From positions 179,175-201,260 of the forward strand of contig NZ_RARA01000027.1 in the NCBI RefSeq assembly GCF_003788695.1: a DNA stretch of 22,086 nucleotides, read 5' to 3'. Of this stretch, positions 8,000 through 15,830 are shown piece after piece (within the stretch, counting starts at the first letter, position 1; each line of letters starts with the position of its first letter). The translations under genes and the position numbers were made by a program. This stretch comes from Candidatus Cardinium hertigii. Its GTDB lineage: Bacteria > Bacteroidota > Bacteroidia > Cytophagales_A > Amoebophilaceae. The notes beneath the pieces are model-generated. The model was not told the origin of the DNA. It ran no database searches and saw only the letters and a list, made by a program, of their open reading frames with translations.

Positions 8000-8320
8000 A
8001 TGGAAAAAAAGTATTTTACCATTCGAGAGGTAGCGCGACGCTTTGCTGTAGCGCCTTCCCTAATACGTTTTTGGGAAAAAGAATTTAGTGGTATTTTACA
8101 GCCCACTAAGAATAGTACAGGCGCTAGAAGGTACAAAGAAGAAGATATCACTCAGTTGCGTTACATCTATACTTTAGTTAAAGAAAATGGATATAGTTTA
8201 GCAGGCGCCCGTAAGATGATACAGAAACGGACTGGTACTTCCATAACGCCAGCAGAGGTATTTGAACGATTATATGCATTACGAGCTTTCTTGGTTACCT
8301 TAAAGGAGTCCATTGGTTAG
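8000..8320 (+). CDS. MerR-family DNA-binding protein
   Basis: A 106-residue protein. Residues 4-75 form a winged MerR helix-turn-helix: Y-F-T-I-R-E-V-A-R-R-F, then S-L-I-R-F-W-E-K-E-F, which is almost the exact Bacteroidota form, then R-R-Y-K-E-E-D-I and Y-S-L-A-G-A-R-K-M-I. There is only a short helix afterwards and no effector-binding domain or metal-binding Cys. Known for the family: dimeric transcription regulator that twists promoter DNA. The target here is unknown. It is flanked on both sides by repeat elements, so it has no operon partners. The promoter must lie within or near the repeats at 7871-7989. Confidence 0.85.
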   Translation: MEKKYFTIREVARRFAVAPSLIRFWEKEFSGILQPTKNSTGARRYKEEDITQLRYIYTLVKENGYSLAGARKMIQKRTGTSITPAEVFERLYALRAFLVTLKESIG

Positions 8321-8354
8321 CTTCAAGTGTGTTATTATATGTCTATTGCAACAG

Positions 8355-8387
8355 CCACAATTAAGTAATTATATTACTTAATTGTGG
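8355..8387. terminator. Perfect 14-bp palindrome after merR
   Basis: CCACAATTAAGTAA and TTACTTAATTGTGG flank the 5-base loop TTATA. It lies 34 bases after the merR stop. There is no T-run on the + strand, so it may be a rho-independent-like stop or a fused IS end: TGTCTATTGCAACAGCC (8340-8356) directly before it is the complement of the GAGGCCGTTG motif. Confidence 0.5.
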
Positions 8388-8437
8388 AAAATTACTACTA
8401 CTGAATAAAATAAATAATGGTTTTTATTACTTTACCC

Positions 8438-8513
8438 CCTAGATGTGTTTGGTGGTGCTATACTTGGAGGTGGCATAGGCATGGCCATTTACCAGGTTTT
8501 TAAAAAAAAGTAG
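8438..8513 (+). pseudogene. Glycine-rich membrane protein tail (relic)
   Basis: One frame reads D-V-F-G-G-A-I-L-G-G-G-I-G-M-A-I-Y-Q-V-F-K-K-K and stops at a TAG near 8511. It looks like the end of a small protein with a Gly-rich membrane helix and Lys tail. No upstream start is convincing, as a stop (TAA) lies about 30 bases before. Function unknown. The remainder of 8321-8546 holds nothing else that I can identify. Confidence 0.3.
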
Positions 8514-8546
8514 CTGGTCGTTATGCTTAATCTTTAAAGGGAGAGG

Positions 8547-10394
8547 CTAACCTTTCGCATTTTTATAAGGTATAATATATAATTTTTTGTATGGCTCTGA
8601 AGCATGTTCATTATCATAAATGTAAGTAACATAATTGTTCGTATCCCTATCCTTATATAGGAATCTACGGTGATTATTTTTTACTACAAGTTGAAAGCCA
8701 TGATTATGATCTGCTGCATCATCTGCTGCTGCATCATCTGCTGCTGCATTGGTCTTAGAAAAATTTAGAATTTTTTCTACTTGATTTTCTTTACGGAACA
8801 TTAAATGAAATATCTGCTTCGTATCTTGTGATATGCCTATATCTACCATTCCTTCTTCTTGCCTAATTGCATGCGTCTCTTCTTGACACTCCAGTCTAGC
8901 CTTAGCGCAATAGGAACGTCGTTTTCGACGAGCATAAGGATCTGTTTTTGACTCTTGAAAAACAAAATAATTATCAGAATCAGATTCTTCTAGTATATTT
9001 TCCACACAAGATAAGTCATGACGTCTTTTTTCTGTTTTTATAACCTCTTCATTGATATTGACATGTTTATATTTTGCATCTGATGAACTATCAGGGACAT
9101 TTTGAAAATATGCTAAAAGATCTTGGATATTCCTTTCCCACTTTTTCACTCTAGGATGTTTTTCGTAAACGCTCTGAGACGATATAAGTTGTAAACCCAA
9201 TGGTTGAATCTTTTGTTTTGATATTGCATTTTCAATGTTTTTACTTTCTTTATTAGCTGGGATAGCTTGCGTTTGTTTACCTCTTTTCTGCTTGTTTCGA
9301 GACTTGGTTACTTTTGAAGTATCGGGGCAACTAGTTAACGGACCTATAGATGCTAGATTTTGTAGGATATCAGATAGGTCATCTTCTTGTGCTGGCACTG
9401 TTTGTTTCTTTGCTCGTTCATATTCTTTTAAAAATGTCTCTACAGTTGTGTAGGAACTTTTTCCCAAATAATCAAGATATATTTTTGCTGCAGTAGCAGC
9501 ATCGACATGATCACTATGATATAGCTTGTCTAAGAATTCTACTTCGGCCCTTGTTAGAGACAAACAGCATCTTCTAGCTTCAGTACACTCAGGTCTATCA
9601 CAATGCACAGTTGATTTGGCAAATGCGTCCATTAATAGATCCTTTGTAGTTTCTTTATTGCTAAACATGGACGATACCATTTGCTCAAAATATATTTTAT
9701 ACTTAAACATATCTTGCGTGCTGTCGAACAGATTTTGTGCGTTTTTTATTTGCAGTTTGGTTCTCTTTTCTTGCTGACAATATTTTTGTAGAAATTTCTT
9801 ACAATAGGTATTTACTTTATCTGCTATATATTTTATAAATTTGATATTAAGTGTTTCATAAGTCATATCAGGGTTTTGCATTGCTTCATCCACGAATGTG
9901 TGTATTATTTCTTGGATTTTAAGGTCTATTAATTTACGCAACTCATCATCCGTAGTAGGGATGTTGTGCATCATCTCATCATAGTATCGCTTCATATTTT
10001 CTATTAAATAAGTTTTAAGGTCATTCTGAATTTCTTTTGGAACCTGCGAAAGTATAGTCGTTGGAATAACTATAAAATCATCCATATAGTATAACTGGAT
10101 GAATACGCCAGTCCGCCAATCATCTTCTTTTGGTTTCGCCATATAACGAAACGGTAAGACTCCAGAATAATGACGGTATTTATATTTCTCATCTTCGTAT
10201 CCCTTCATGCATTTCACACTTAATCTATTGGACTGACACCCACTTACTAAGAAGCCTATCCAGAAAACAATAATCCATTGATGGAAAATAGATAAACCAT
10301 GCATGACCATAGGAAGGATGCCACCTATAGTTAACGTCCATCTAGGCAAGAGACGCAAAAAATTCATTGATGTACTTTTTAAATTATTGATCAT
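8547..10394 (-). CDS. Large lipoprotein of unknown function
   Basis: A 615-residue protein I do not recognise. A long N-terminal hydrophobic region (about 20-50) ends in L-V-S-G-C, a good lipobox with Cys53, so it is probably a lipid-anchored envelope protein. The signal sequence is unusually long; ATG codons at residues 10, 29 or 31 could be the true start. Residues 100-250 are helical and charged. Residues 265-285 hold five Cys (C-D-R-P-E-C-T-E-A-R-R-C-C), which could bind metal. Residues 340-480 are polar and low in complexity, followed by a basic R-R-K-R-R patch near 490. Near residue 560 an A-A-A-D-D tandem is encoded by a 15-bp repeat. No known domain is visible. It may be a lineage-specific surface protein. 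It lies alone between two repeat elements. Confidence 0.7.
   Translation of the reverse strand: MINNLKSTSMNFLRLLPRWTLTIGGILPMVMHGLSIFHQWIIVFWIGFLVSGCQSNRLSVKCMKGYEDEKYKYRHYSGVLPFRYMAKPKEDDWRTGVFIQLYYMDDFIVIPTTILSQVPKEIQNDLKTYLIENMKRYYDEMMHNIPTTDDELRKLIDLKIQEIIHTFVDEAMQNPDMTYETLNIKFIKYIADKVNTYCKKFLQKYCQQEKRTKLQIKNAQNLFDSTQDMFKYKIYFEQMVSSMFSNKETTKDLLMDAFAKSTVHCDRPECTEARRCCLSLTRAEVEFLDKLYHSDHVDAATAAKIYLDYLGKSSYTTVETFLKEYERAKKQTVPAQEDDLSDILQNLASIGPLTSCPDTSKVTKSRNKQKRGKQTQAIPANKESKNIENAISKQKIQPLGLQLISSQSVYEKHPRVKKWERNIQDLLAYFQNVPDSSSDAKYKHVNINEEVIKTEKRRHDLSCVENILEESDSDNYFVFQESKTDPYARRKRRSYCAKARLECQEETHAIRQEEGMVDIGISQDTKQIFHLMFRKENQVEKILNFSKTNAAADDAAADDAADHNHGFQLVVKNNHRRFLYKDRDTNNYVTYIYDNEHASEPYKKLYIIPYKNAKG
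8709..8750. repeat. 15-bp tandem repeat in the lipoprotein gene
   Basis: Nearly three units of TGCTGCTGCATCATC, read on the minus strand as Ala-Ala-Asp-Asp runs. The units keep the frame. Confidence 0.75.
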
Positions 10395-10472
10395 GGTTTT
10401 ATGCTATTTAAATTTTTTACCTTAAGTGAAGCCGCTACAATAGACATCAACCATTTGATAAAAACCCTTTAT

Positions 10473-10785
10473 GTGTCCGTTCACACAATGGCAAGGATAT
10501 GATTGTAAACAAGAATGCGCCTTGAAAAAACCGTACAAAGCAAAGTAAAGAAAAAATCAAAAGAAAATCAACTTGTCTGAGCTCCGTAGGAGCGAGATTT
10601 GATTTTCGGTTTTTCAGCAGTTTTTTCATTAACGCTTGATTTTTTTTGGCTACTTTTTTTGATCAAGCAAAAAAAGTAGCTTTAAAAGAAGTAGTTTTTT
10701 TAAAAATGGATAAAATAATCAATTATTAATTATTAGCTATTTGCTGTAATCTATAAAAATGGCTACCACACAAGTGAACGGATGC
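10473..10785. mobile_element. MITE-like element R, inverted copy without the 128-bp insertion
   Basis: About 313 bases between GTGTCCGTTCACACAATGG (10473) and ACACAAGTGAACGGATGC (ending 10785). Its complement aligns with element L (7293-7892): CGCTTGATTTTTTTTGGC at 10633 matches the complement of 7404-7421, and CCGTAGGAGCGAGATTTG at 10584 matches the complement near 7468-7485 with a few changes. Where L has the tandem 128-bp units, this copy passes directly from CTACGG to the ACAAGTTGATTTTC stretch (complement). No coding frame is credible. With flanking sequence it accounts for the gene-free region 10395-10843. Confidence 0.6.
10649..10680. repeat. Perfect 12-bp hairpin in element R
   Basis: GCTACTTTTTTT, loop GATCAAGC, AAAAAAAGTAGC: the complement of the hairpin at 7374-7405. 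It lies downstream of the phosphopantetheinyl transferase gene (leftward), so it could act as its terminator, though no U-tract follows. Confidence 0.55.
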
Positions 10786-10849
10786 CAATATTAGCCATTT
10801 GTTGTAATCTATAATATCGCTACCACGCAAGTGAACGAATATTTTAAAG
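10734..10849. repeat. 58-bp tandem pair holding the dispersed motif
   Basis: Units at 10734-10791 and 10792-10849 share TTTG-TGTAATCTATAA and CTACCAC-CAAGTGAACG. The second unit runs into the last codons of the phosphopantetheinyl transferase gene (stop at 10844-10846). Confidence 0.7.
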
Positions 10850-11497
10850 GTAATGGTCTTCACAAAAGACCAGAAAATGAGGCAATACCCCTACGTCATC
10901 ACCAATTTTCTTATAGTCCATGGCATATTTTTTTTGATGTAAATTTGCTATAATCTTTCCTTCCGTTTGCAATGGAAAGGGTTCGATAAAAATATGCTTA
11001 GCGGGCCAAGCTTTGCTACCCACTATTTTATATAGCGCTTCTTTGGCACACCAATATATAGCCAGCTTTTCAAGACAATTATTAGCATTTTTAGATTCTT
11101 CCTCGGTTAAAATCTTTTCTTGTACAATATTTAACTTCGGTCTTACCATTTCCATATCGACTCCTATAGGGAAAGCGGTAGAAAGCGCTACTGTAGCAAA
11201 ATAAGGGGTATGTGTAAAACTACAATGTAGCCTGCTATTTTCTAAAATAGGTTTGCCCGCTATATCCTTGGAAAGGGTCACAATAGGTAAATCCAGCTTT
11301 TCCAGTAAAGAACAAAGAGCCCATCGAACAGCTAACGTCTGTTGTATACGTTTTTTAGAAGAGCCACTACTTCTATTATTAAAATCAGCTAAAAAAAGTG
11401 GATGAAGCTGTGCATATAATCTGTCCAAACTTTCTTCTATCTTCCAAATAAGTAAAAAGCTAGAGGAGGATAGACTTGAAAAACTATAAACAGGCAT
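10844..11497 (-). CDS. 4'-phosphopantetheinyl transferase superfamily protein (Sfp-like)
   Basis: A 217-residue protein that would move the phosphopantetheine arm of coenzyme A onto a carrier protein. The magnesium/CoA site is I-G-V-D-M-E (111-116, Asp114 and Glu116), and the second site is W-C-A-K-E-A-L-Y-K (149-157, Lys152 and Glu153). S-F-T-H at 93-96 matches the S-x-S-H piece of Sfp-type enzymes. Size is near the usual 210-240 residues. Known for the family: Sfp-type members modify acyl, peptidyl or aryl carrier proteins. In a reduced genome it may serve the fatty-acid ACP in place of AcpS. It is the last gene of a leftward cluster, and its 3' end borders the repeat region. Confidence 0.85.
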   Translation of the reverse strand: MPVYSFSSLSSSSFLLIWKIEESLDRLYAQLHPLFLADFNNRSSGSSKKRIQQTLAVRWALCSLLEKLDLPIVTLSKDIAGKPILENSRLHCSFTHTPYFATVALSTAFPIGVDMEMVRPKLNIVQEKILTEEESKNANNCLEKLAIYWCAKEALYKIVGSKAWPAKHIFIEPFPLQTEGKIIANLHQKKYAMDYKKIGDDVGVLPHFLVFCEDHYL

Positions 11498-11610
11498 GCA
11501 TCCATAAATGCCCCGATCCCATCGAAAGCAATTGCAACGGTAGCATAGTAGTACTTTTTTTAAATGAAGCCGGTTATATGATTGATTGGCCTAAAATTAA
11601 GAGCCTAAAG

Positions 11611-11766
11611 CTAGGAACTTATTTGCTTGTTAGCAAAACTTTTACGCATTTCTTCTATGTCTACACATTTAATAACAGGCATAAACAGAAGGCGTTTAAT
11701 AGCGGCTTTGCGTTGCCCCGCTCGTATTTTATTTTTTCTTGCTTTACGCTGTAACCTAACTGGCAT
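11611..11766 (-). CDS. Small basic protein, 51 residues, unknown
   Basis: ATG at 11766-11764 and TAG at 11613-11611. The protein is very rich in Lys and Arg in its first 25 residues (M-P-V-R-L-Q-R-K-A-R-K-N-K-I-R), then K-R-L-L-F-M-P-V-I-K and an acidic-to-polar tail. The composition suggests nucleic-acid or ribosome binding, but I do not recognise a family. It lies 36 bases after tRNA-Val and before the phosphopantetheinyl transferase gene, on the same strand. Frames on the opposite strand covering it look like shadows. It may be spurious. Confidence 0.5.
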   Translation of the reverse strand: MPVRLQRKARKNKIRAGQRKAAIKRLLFMPVIKCVDIEEMRKSFANKQISS

Positions 11767-11802
11767 AATTCCCAAAATTTTAAGTACAAAATATGATGTA
11801 CG

Positions 11803-11875
11803 TGGGCCCTGCAGGATTCGAACCTGCGGCCTTCTGTGTGTAAGACAGATGCTCTACCAGCTGAGCTAAGAACCC
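11803..11875 (-). tRNA. tRNA-Val (UAC)
   Basis: The complement folds as a full cloverleaf. Acceptor GGGTTCT pairs with AGGGCCC (two G-T pairs), discriminator A. The D-arm holds AGCTCAGCTGGTAGAGC. The anticodon stem is TCTGT/ACAGA with loop CTTACAC (anticodon TAC). The T-arm is GCAGG-TTCGAAT-CCTGC. CCA is not encoded. It lies 84 bases after xerD on the same strand. Confidence 0.95.
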
Positions 11876-11959
11876 AAGTCGAAATATAAATATAATCATT
11901 TTCTCTCCCAAAAAGCATTCACACGTAAAAATTACATGTATGCAACCATTTAAAAAATA

Positions 11960-12877
11960 TCAATTATGATTATTTATGTGATTTCTTGGATGATAATCTT
12001 GTATAATTTGTTTAAGATAATTTCTATCTAAATGTGTATACATTTCAGTAGTAGTTATGGAACTGTGGCCTAACATTTCCTGTACAGCACGTAAATCTGC
12101 CCCACCTTCTACCAAATGCGTAGCAAAAGAATGTCTAAAAATATGCGGCCCAACCTCCATATTAATTTTAGCTTTCTTGGCTAGTTCCTGCACAATTAAA
12201 AAAATCATCACTCTGGTTAAGTTTTTTCCTCGTCGATTTAAAAAAAGATAATCTGAATACCCTGATGATATATCCATATGGACACGAACCTCTTCCACAT
12301 AAAGTTTAATATATTTTAACGCTATAGCACCAATAGGCACCAAGCGTTCTTTATTACCTTTTCCTATGACCCGCACAAACCCTTCTTCAAAATAGACATG
12401 GCTTGCTTTCAAGTCTGTTAATTCAGAAACACGCATACCCGTACCATACAGCGTTTCCACAATAGCCCGATTACGCATACCAGTAGGTGTAGAATGGTCT
12501 ATAACTTTAATCATAGACACAATCTGCGGAACAGACAACACAGATGGCAAATATCGACCCAATTGCGGACTTTCTACCAGACCAGTAGGATCTTCCGTTA
12601 TATGATTATCTAGCAATAAAAATTTGTAAAAAACACGCAAGGCAGAAAGAACCCTAGACTGACTAGTAGCTTTCATTCCCCCACTATGTAACGCAACTAA
12701 AAATGCACGAATATGCACCGGCTCAACAGCAAGTAGTGATATATGCTTATGCAGTAAAAACTGAGTAAATTTTGTTATATCAGTAAGATAAGCTATTGTA
12801 GAATTTTCAGCAAGGGAGCGTTCTAAACGCAGATACATCTCAAACTGTTGCAAAAAATATTTCCATTCTTGTTCCAT
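11960..12877 (-). CDS. xerD: Tyrosine recombinase XerD/XerC
   Basis: A 305-residue enzyme that resolves chromosome dimers at dif together with its partner and FtsK. The N-terminal SAM-like domain is at 1-90. The catalytic residues are all visible: Arg149 (G-T-G-M-R-V-S-E-L), Lys173 (G-K-G-N-K-E-R), His245 and Arg248 (H-I-F-R-H-S-F-A-T-H), His271 (L-G-H-S-S) and Tyr280 (T-T-E-M-Y-T-H). The start chosen is ATG at 12877. The frame stays open 20 codons further, but that stretch is translated tRNA-Asn and cannot be protein. The XerC alternative cannot be excluded from one gene, although Bacteroidota often carry one annotated xerD at such a locus. It is cotranscribed with or read from beside tRNA-Asn (14 bases upstream). 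Confidence 0.9.
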   Translation of the reverse strand: MEQEWKYFLQQFEMYLRLERSLAENSTIAYLTDITKFTQFLLHKHISLLAVEPVHIRAFLVALHSGGMKATSQSRVLSALRVFYKFLLLDNHITEDPTGLVESPQLGRYLPSVLSVPQIVSMIKVIDHSTPTGMRNRAIVETLYGTGMRVSELTDLKASHVYFEEGFVRVIGKGNKERLVPIGAIALKYIKLYVEEVRVHMDISSGYSDYLFLNRRGKNLTRVMIFLIVQELAKKAKINMEVGPHIFRHSFATHLVEGGADLRAVQEMLGHSSITTTEMYTHLDRNYLKQIIQDYHPRNHINNHN

Positions 12878-12891
12878 TATGCGTGTTAAAG

Positions 12892-12965
12892 CTCCCCCTG
12901 CTGGACTCGAACCAGCGACCCTTTGATTAACAGTCAAATGCTCTAACCAACTGAGCTAAGGAGGA
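12892..12965 (-). tRNA. tRNA-Asn (GUU)
   Basis: The complement has acceptor TCCTCCT paired with AGGGGGA, discriminator G, D-arm AGCTCAGTTGGTTAGAGC, anticodon stem TTTGA/TCAAA with loop CTGTTAA (anticodon GTT), and T-arm GCTGG-TTCGAGT-CCAGC. CCA is not encoded. It lies just upstream of xerD. Confidence 0.95.
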
Positions 12966-13202
12966 AAGTACTATCTGCAATTTTACCATTTTTTTTGGCA
13001 TAAACAATAAAAATATAATAAGAGTTATGAAAATATGCATTTGTTGAATATTTTTGATCAGTTGCTTTACGATCACTATGCGTGGTATACGCTTACATAG
13101 CTATACCATCCTTTTTTATATAAAAACCCATGCAAGAATGGTCCATGCGCATAATAATCTTCTGTATGATATCATCAGAACGATTTGTAATTACTAATAT
13201 GT
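12966..13202. other. Spacer upstream of the acyltransferase gene
   Basis: AT-rich and gene-free, apart from a 21-codon frame (13035-13100) with no supporting signals. It should hold divergent promoters for the tRNA-Asn/xerD strand and the acyltransferase. I see no clear motif. Confidence 0.4.
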
Positions 13203-13799
13203 ATGTGTAAAATACTCAAGAAAGAATGTAATTGGACGAGCAAATGGGCTATGGTCCTTATCCGGCTATTGGGGTGGAAAATTAACAATATTACCCATCC
13301 AACAGCTTTAAAAAAAGCAGTAGTGGTGCTTGCTCCGCATACGACTAACTGGGATTTTTTGTATAGCATATTATTTAAATTTAGCTATCCAACCGTGGCT
13401 TTCAAATTTGCGATAAAAAAAGAAGTAATGTTTTTTCCACTTTCATATGTAATGCGTGCCCTAGGGGCCATCCCAATAGATCGAAGTAAGACAACCCCAA
13501 ACAAAGGGCACAATATGGCATCTGTAATGGCCAACACCCTTAATGCAGCAGATACACTTTTACTAGTAATCCCTCCTGAGGGAACTAGAAAATATGTAAA
13601 ACGCTGGAAAACAGGATTTTATAGGATTGCTGAAGCAGGAAATGTCCCCATTATGTTAGGATATATCAATTATGCTACAAAAGAAATGGGCTTAGGTCCA
13701 ATTTTTTATCCTACAGGTAATATGAATAAAGATATAGCAGATATACAGAATTTTTACATAAAAATACCTGGTAAATATCCAGAAAAAGGTGTAATTTGA
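13203..13799 (+). CDS. PlsC-like lysophospholipid acyltransferase family protein
   Basis: A 198-residue protein, slightly short for the family. The catalytic motif H-T-T-N-W-D (46-51) is a HX4D, with the glycerophosphate-binding P-E-G-T-R at 125-129, followed by W-K-T-G-F-Y-R-I-A (135-143) and V-P-I-M-L-G-Y. Residues 15-25 and 40-60 are hydrophobic, suitable for membrane association. The H-T-T-N-W-D/K-T-G-F-Y combination is the variant found in small bacterial proteins annotated as 1-acylglycerol-3-phosphate acyltransferase. Known for the family: transfer of an acyl chain to a lysophospholipid. The exact substrate is uncertain. The start is ATG 13203; the ATG at 13199 is out of frame. It could be lipid A or phospholipid related. 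Confidence 0.8.
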   Translation: MCKILKKECNWTSKWAMVLIRLLGWKINNITHPTALKKAVVVLAPHTTNWDFLYSILFKFSYPTVAFKFAIKKEVMFFPLSYVMRALGAIPIDRSKTTPNKGHNMASVMANTLNAADTLLLVIPPEGTRKYVKRWKTGFYRIAEAGNVPIMLGYINYATKEMGLGPIFYPTGNMNKDIADIQNFYIKIPGKYPEKGVI

Positions 13800-13934
13800 T
13801 AGGCCAATGGCTATGCCAATTTGTCATATTATCACCATTTGGTAAAAAAAATGCATATACTTACGCTAGGCAAAGAGGCTATGAATATTTTTACTATTTT
13901 CAATAACAAGAACATTTCGAACCTATTTTTTAAT

Positions 13935-14672
13935 ATGAAGCTACAGGACAAAAATATGCAAGGAACCAGCTGCAATAAAGAGCAAGAGATAATCAATCCT
14001 ACTCCTACCGCTACAGGTTGTTGCGGATCACAAAAAACGAAAAATCGGCCATGCTGTTGCGGAGCGCAAGAAGCCCAAAACGCAACATGCTGTTGCGAAT
14101 CAGCTAATGAGGAGGCATCTTATCAATCTCCAAATGGCGAATCTCCAAATGGCGAATGTAAACAGATAAATAAAGCAATAGATAAAGCTATAAATGGGGA
14201 AGACCATGCGGTAGATGCATTAGAAAAGCTCCAAGCCTTACTGGTTGCAGCAAATGAAAAGTATATTCGTCTTTATTCTGAATTTGAAAATTTTAAGAAG
14301 AGGGTAGCCAAAGAAAGGATTGAGCTTATCGATAAAGCCAACGAAAAAACATTAAAAGAATTGATGCCTATTGTAGATGATTTTGAACGAGGGATAGCTG
14401 CCCTACAACCAGAACAGGAGGGAGCGCAACACGCTATGCAAGAAGGCATAAAATTGATCTACGATAAATTATGCGCATTCTTAAAAAAATTTGGCGTAAA
14501 GGAAATGGCTTTACAAGAGGGAAGTGCATTTAATACAGAATTGCATGAAGCTATTATGCAGAAGCCGGTAGAAAACCCCGCAATGAAAGGAAAAATTATT
14601 GCAGTAGTAGAACAAGGGTACATGCTCAATGCGCATGTATTACGGTTTGCTAAAGTTGTGATTGGAGTATAA
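13935..14672 (+). CDS. grpE: GrpE nucleotide exchange factor with Cys-rich N-terminus
   Basis: The nucleotide exchange factor of DnaK (HSP70), a homodimer. From ATG 13935 it has 245 residues; the frame is open to 13821, and ATG 13956 is also possible. The conserved core is the long helix [18 protein letters not shown], then I-V-D-D-F-E-R-G-I and the beta domain ending V-V-E-Q-G-Y-M-L-N. The N-terminal 75 residues are odd: Cys at 13, 29-30, 40-42, 52-54 and one near 72, arranged as C-C-G, C-C-C-G and C-C-C-E, with a 15-bp duplication (S-P-N-G-E twice). Ordinary GrpE N-termini are acidic and disordered, without Cys. The stop TAA overlaps the dnaJ ATG by one base. Confidence 0.9.
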   Translation: MKLQDKNMQGTSCNKEQEIINPTPTATGCCGSQKTKNRPCCCGAQEAQNATCCCESANEEASYQSPNGESPNGECKQINKAIDKAINGEDHAVDALEKLQALLVAANEKYIRLYSEFENFKKRVAKERIELIDKANEKTLKELMPIVDDFERGIAALQPEQEGAQHAMQEGIKLIYDKLCAFLKKFGVKEMALQEGSAFNTELHEAIMQKPVENPAMKGKIIAVVEQGYMLNAHVLRFAKVVIGV

Positions 14673-15796
14673 TGGCACAAGATTATTACAACATGCTAGG
14701 TGTAGAACGTAGCGCCTCCGTTGACGAAATTAAAAAAGCCTATCGAAAGATAGCCATGCAGCACCACCCTGATAAAAATCCAGGAAACAAAGCTTCAGAA
14801 GATAAGTTTAAGGCTGCAACAGAAGCTTATGATGTCTTGAGCAATCCAGAAAAAAGGTCTCGATATGATCAGTTTGGTAAAGATGGATTAAAAGGCAATG
14901 GGAGAAGTGATTTTTACGAAGGTGACCTTAGTGACTTATTTCAAAATTCACCCTTTGGAAGTTTTTTTGGGGGAAGAGGTAGGGACCGCCAGCAGCCCAA
15001 TTATGGAGAAGATTTACGAATAAAGTTAAAATTAAATCTTCAAGAAATTGCACAAGGTGCTGAAAAAAAAGTAAAAGTAAAGCGCTACACAAGTTGTACG
15101 TCCTGTAGAGGTAATGGGTCAGAAGGTGGCAATGCCATAGAAAAATGTGGGCTATGTAAAGGTCATGGTAGTATACGTAAAATGGCCCAAACATTGCTTG
15201 GGAACATGTTTACGGAAACTACCTGTAGTAACTGTTCTGGAACAGGCAAGCAGATCAAAACGCCTTGTAGAAGTTGCCATGGACAAGGCAGGGAGCTGAT
15301 AGAAGACCTCATTACCTTTCAGATCCCTAAAGGGGTAAGAAAAGGTATGGAGTTAACCCTACGAGACAAAGGTAATGTACCACCACGTGGTGGCATATCT
15401 GGCAATCTGATTATCCAAATCGATGAAGAGGAAGATGATCTTTTAAAACGTGAAGGCAATAATATTTGTTATACCCTACATATCAGCTTTATAGATGCGA
15501 CACTAGGTTGCGAAATGGAAGTGCCAACTATATATGGCAAAGTGCGGCTTAAGATTTCACCTGGAACAAGAAGTGGAAAAGTACTTAAATTAATAGGAAA
15601 AGGCATTCCAACAGTAGATGGCTACGGTACAAAGGGAGATCAGTTAGTATTTGTGCAAATTTGGACGCCACAAGAACTAACAAAAGAAGAAAAAGAGCTA
15701 TTGCTTTCGCTCCGACATTCGTCTAATTTTATACCTAAACCAAATAAAAAAGAAGAGAGTTTTTTTGAGCGTATCAAATCTTTTTTTCAAGGATAA
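14672..15796 (+). CDS. dnaJ: Chaperone DnaJ
   Basis: A 374-residue type I J-protein that brings substrates to DnaK and stimulates its ATPase. The J domain is at 1-70 with H-P-D at 32-34. A short Gly/Phe region lies at about 73-105. Four zinc repeats follow: C-T-S-C-R-G-N-G (142-149), C-G-L-C-K-G-H-G (159-166), C-S-N-C-S-G-T-G (185-192) and C-R-S-C-H-G-Q-G (199-206). The C-terminal substrate domain includes D-A-T-L-G-C and P-G-T-R-S-G-K-V-L. It is complete. It is translationally coupled to grpE. No heat-shock promoter or CIRCE element is evident. Confidence 0.97.
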   Translation: MAQDYYNMLGVERSASVDEIKKAYRKIAMQHHPDKNPGNKASEDKFKAATEAYDVLSNPEKRSRYDQFGKDGLKGNGRSDFYEGDLSDLFQNSPFGSFFGGRGRDRQQPNYGEDLRIKLKLNLQEIAQGAEKKVKVKRYTSCTSCRGNGSEGGNAIEKCGLCKGHGSIRKMAQTLLGNMFTETTCSNCSGTGKQIKTPCRSCHGQGRELIEDLITFQIPKGVRKGMELTLRDKGNVPPRGGISGNLIIQIDEEEDDLLKREGNNICYTLHISFIDATLGCEMEVPTIYGKVRLKISPGTRSGKVLKLIGKGIPTVDGYGTKGDQLVFVQIWTPQELTKEEKELLLSLRHSSNFIPKPNKKEESFFERIKSFFQG

Positions 15797-15830
15797 CGCT
15801 TTATGAGCCATCTATGTTTAAAATGTTACT

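Noticed and set aside
9235..9777. Rightward frames inside the 615-residue lipoprotein gene
   Set aside because: They lie fully antisense to a long coding frame and show no recognisable features.
10447..10629. Leftward 60-codon frame in element R
   Set aside because: It is contained in the repeat element; not supported as coding.
11476..11869. Rightward frames overlapping the start of the phosphopantetheinyl transferase gene and tRNA-Val
   Set aside because: They overlap a tRNA and a clear gene on the other strand; composition and lack of family features mark them as shadows.
13035..13100. 21-codon frame upstream of the acyltransferase gene
   Set aside because: Too short, with no supporting context.
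13821..13934. Upstream extension of grpE (38 more residues)
   Set aside because: The residues are unlike GrpE, and later ATGs at 13935 and 13956 fit better. Not excluded.
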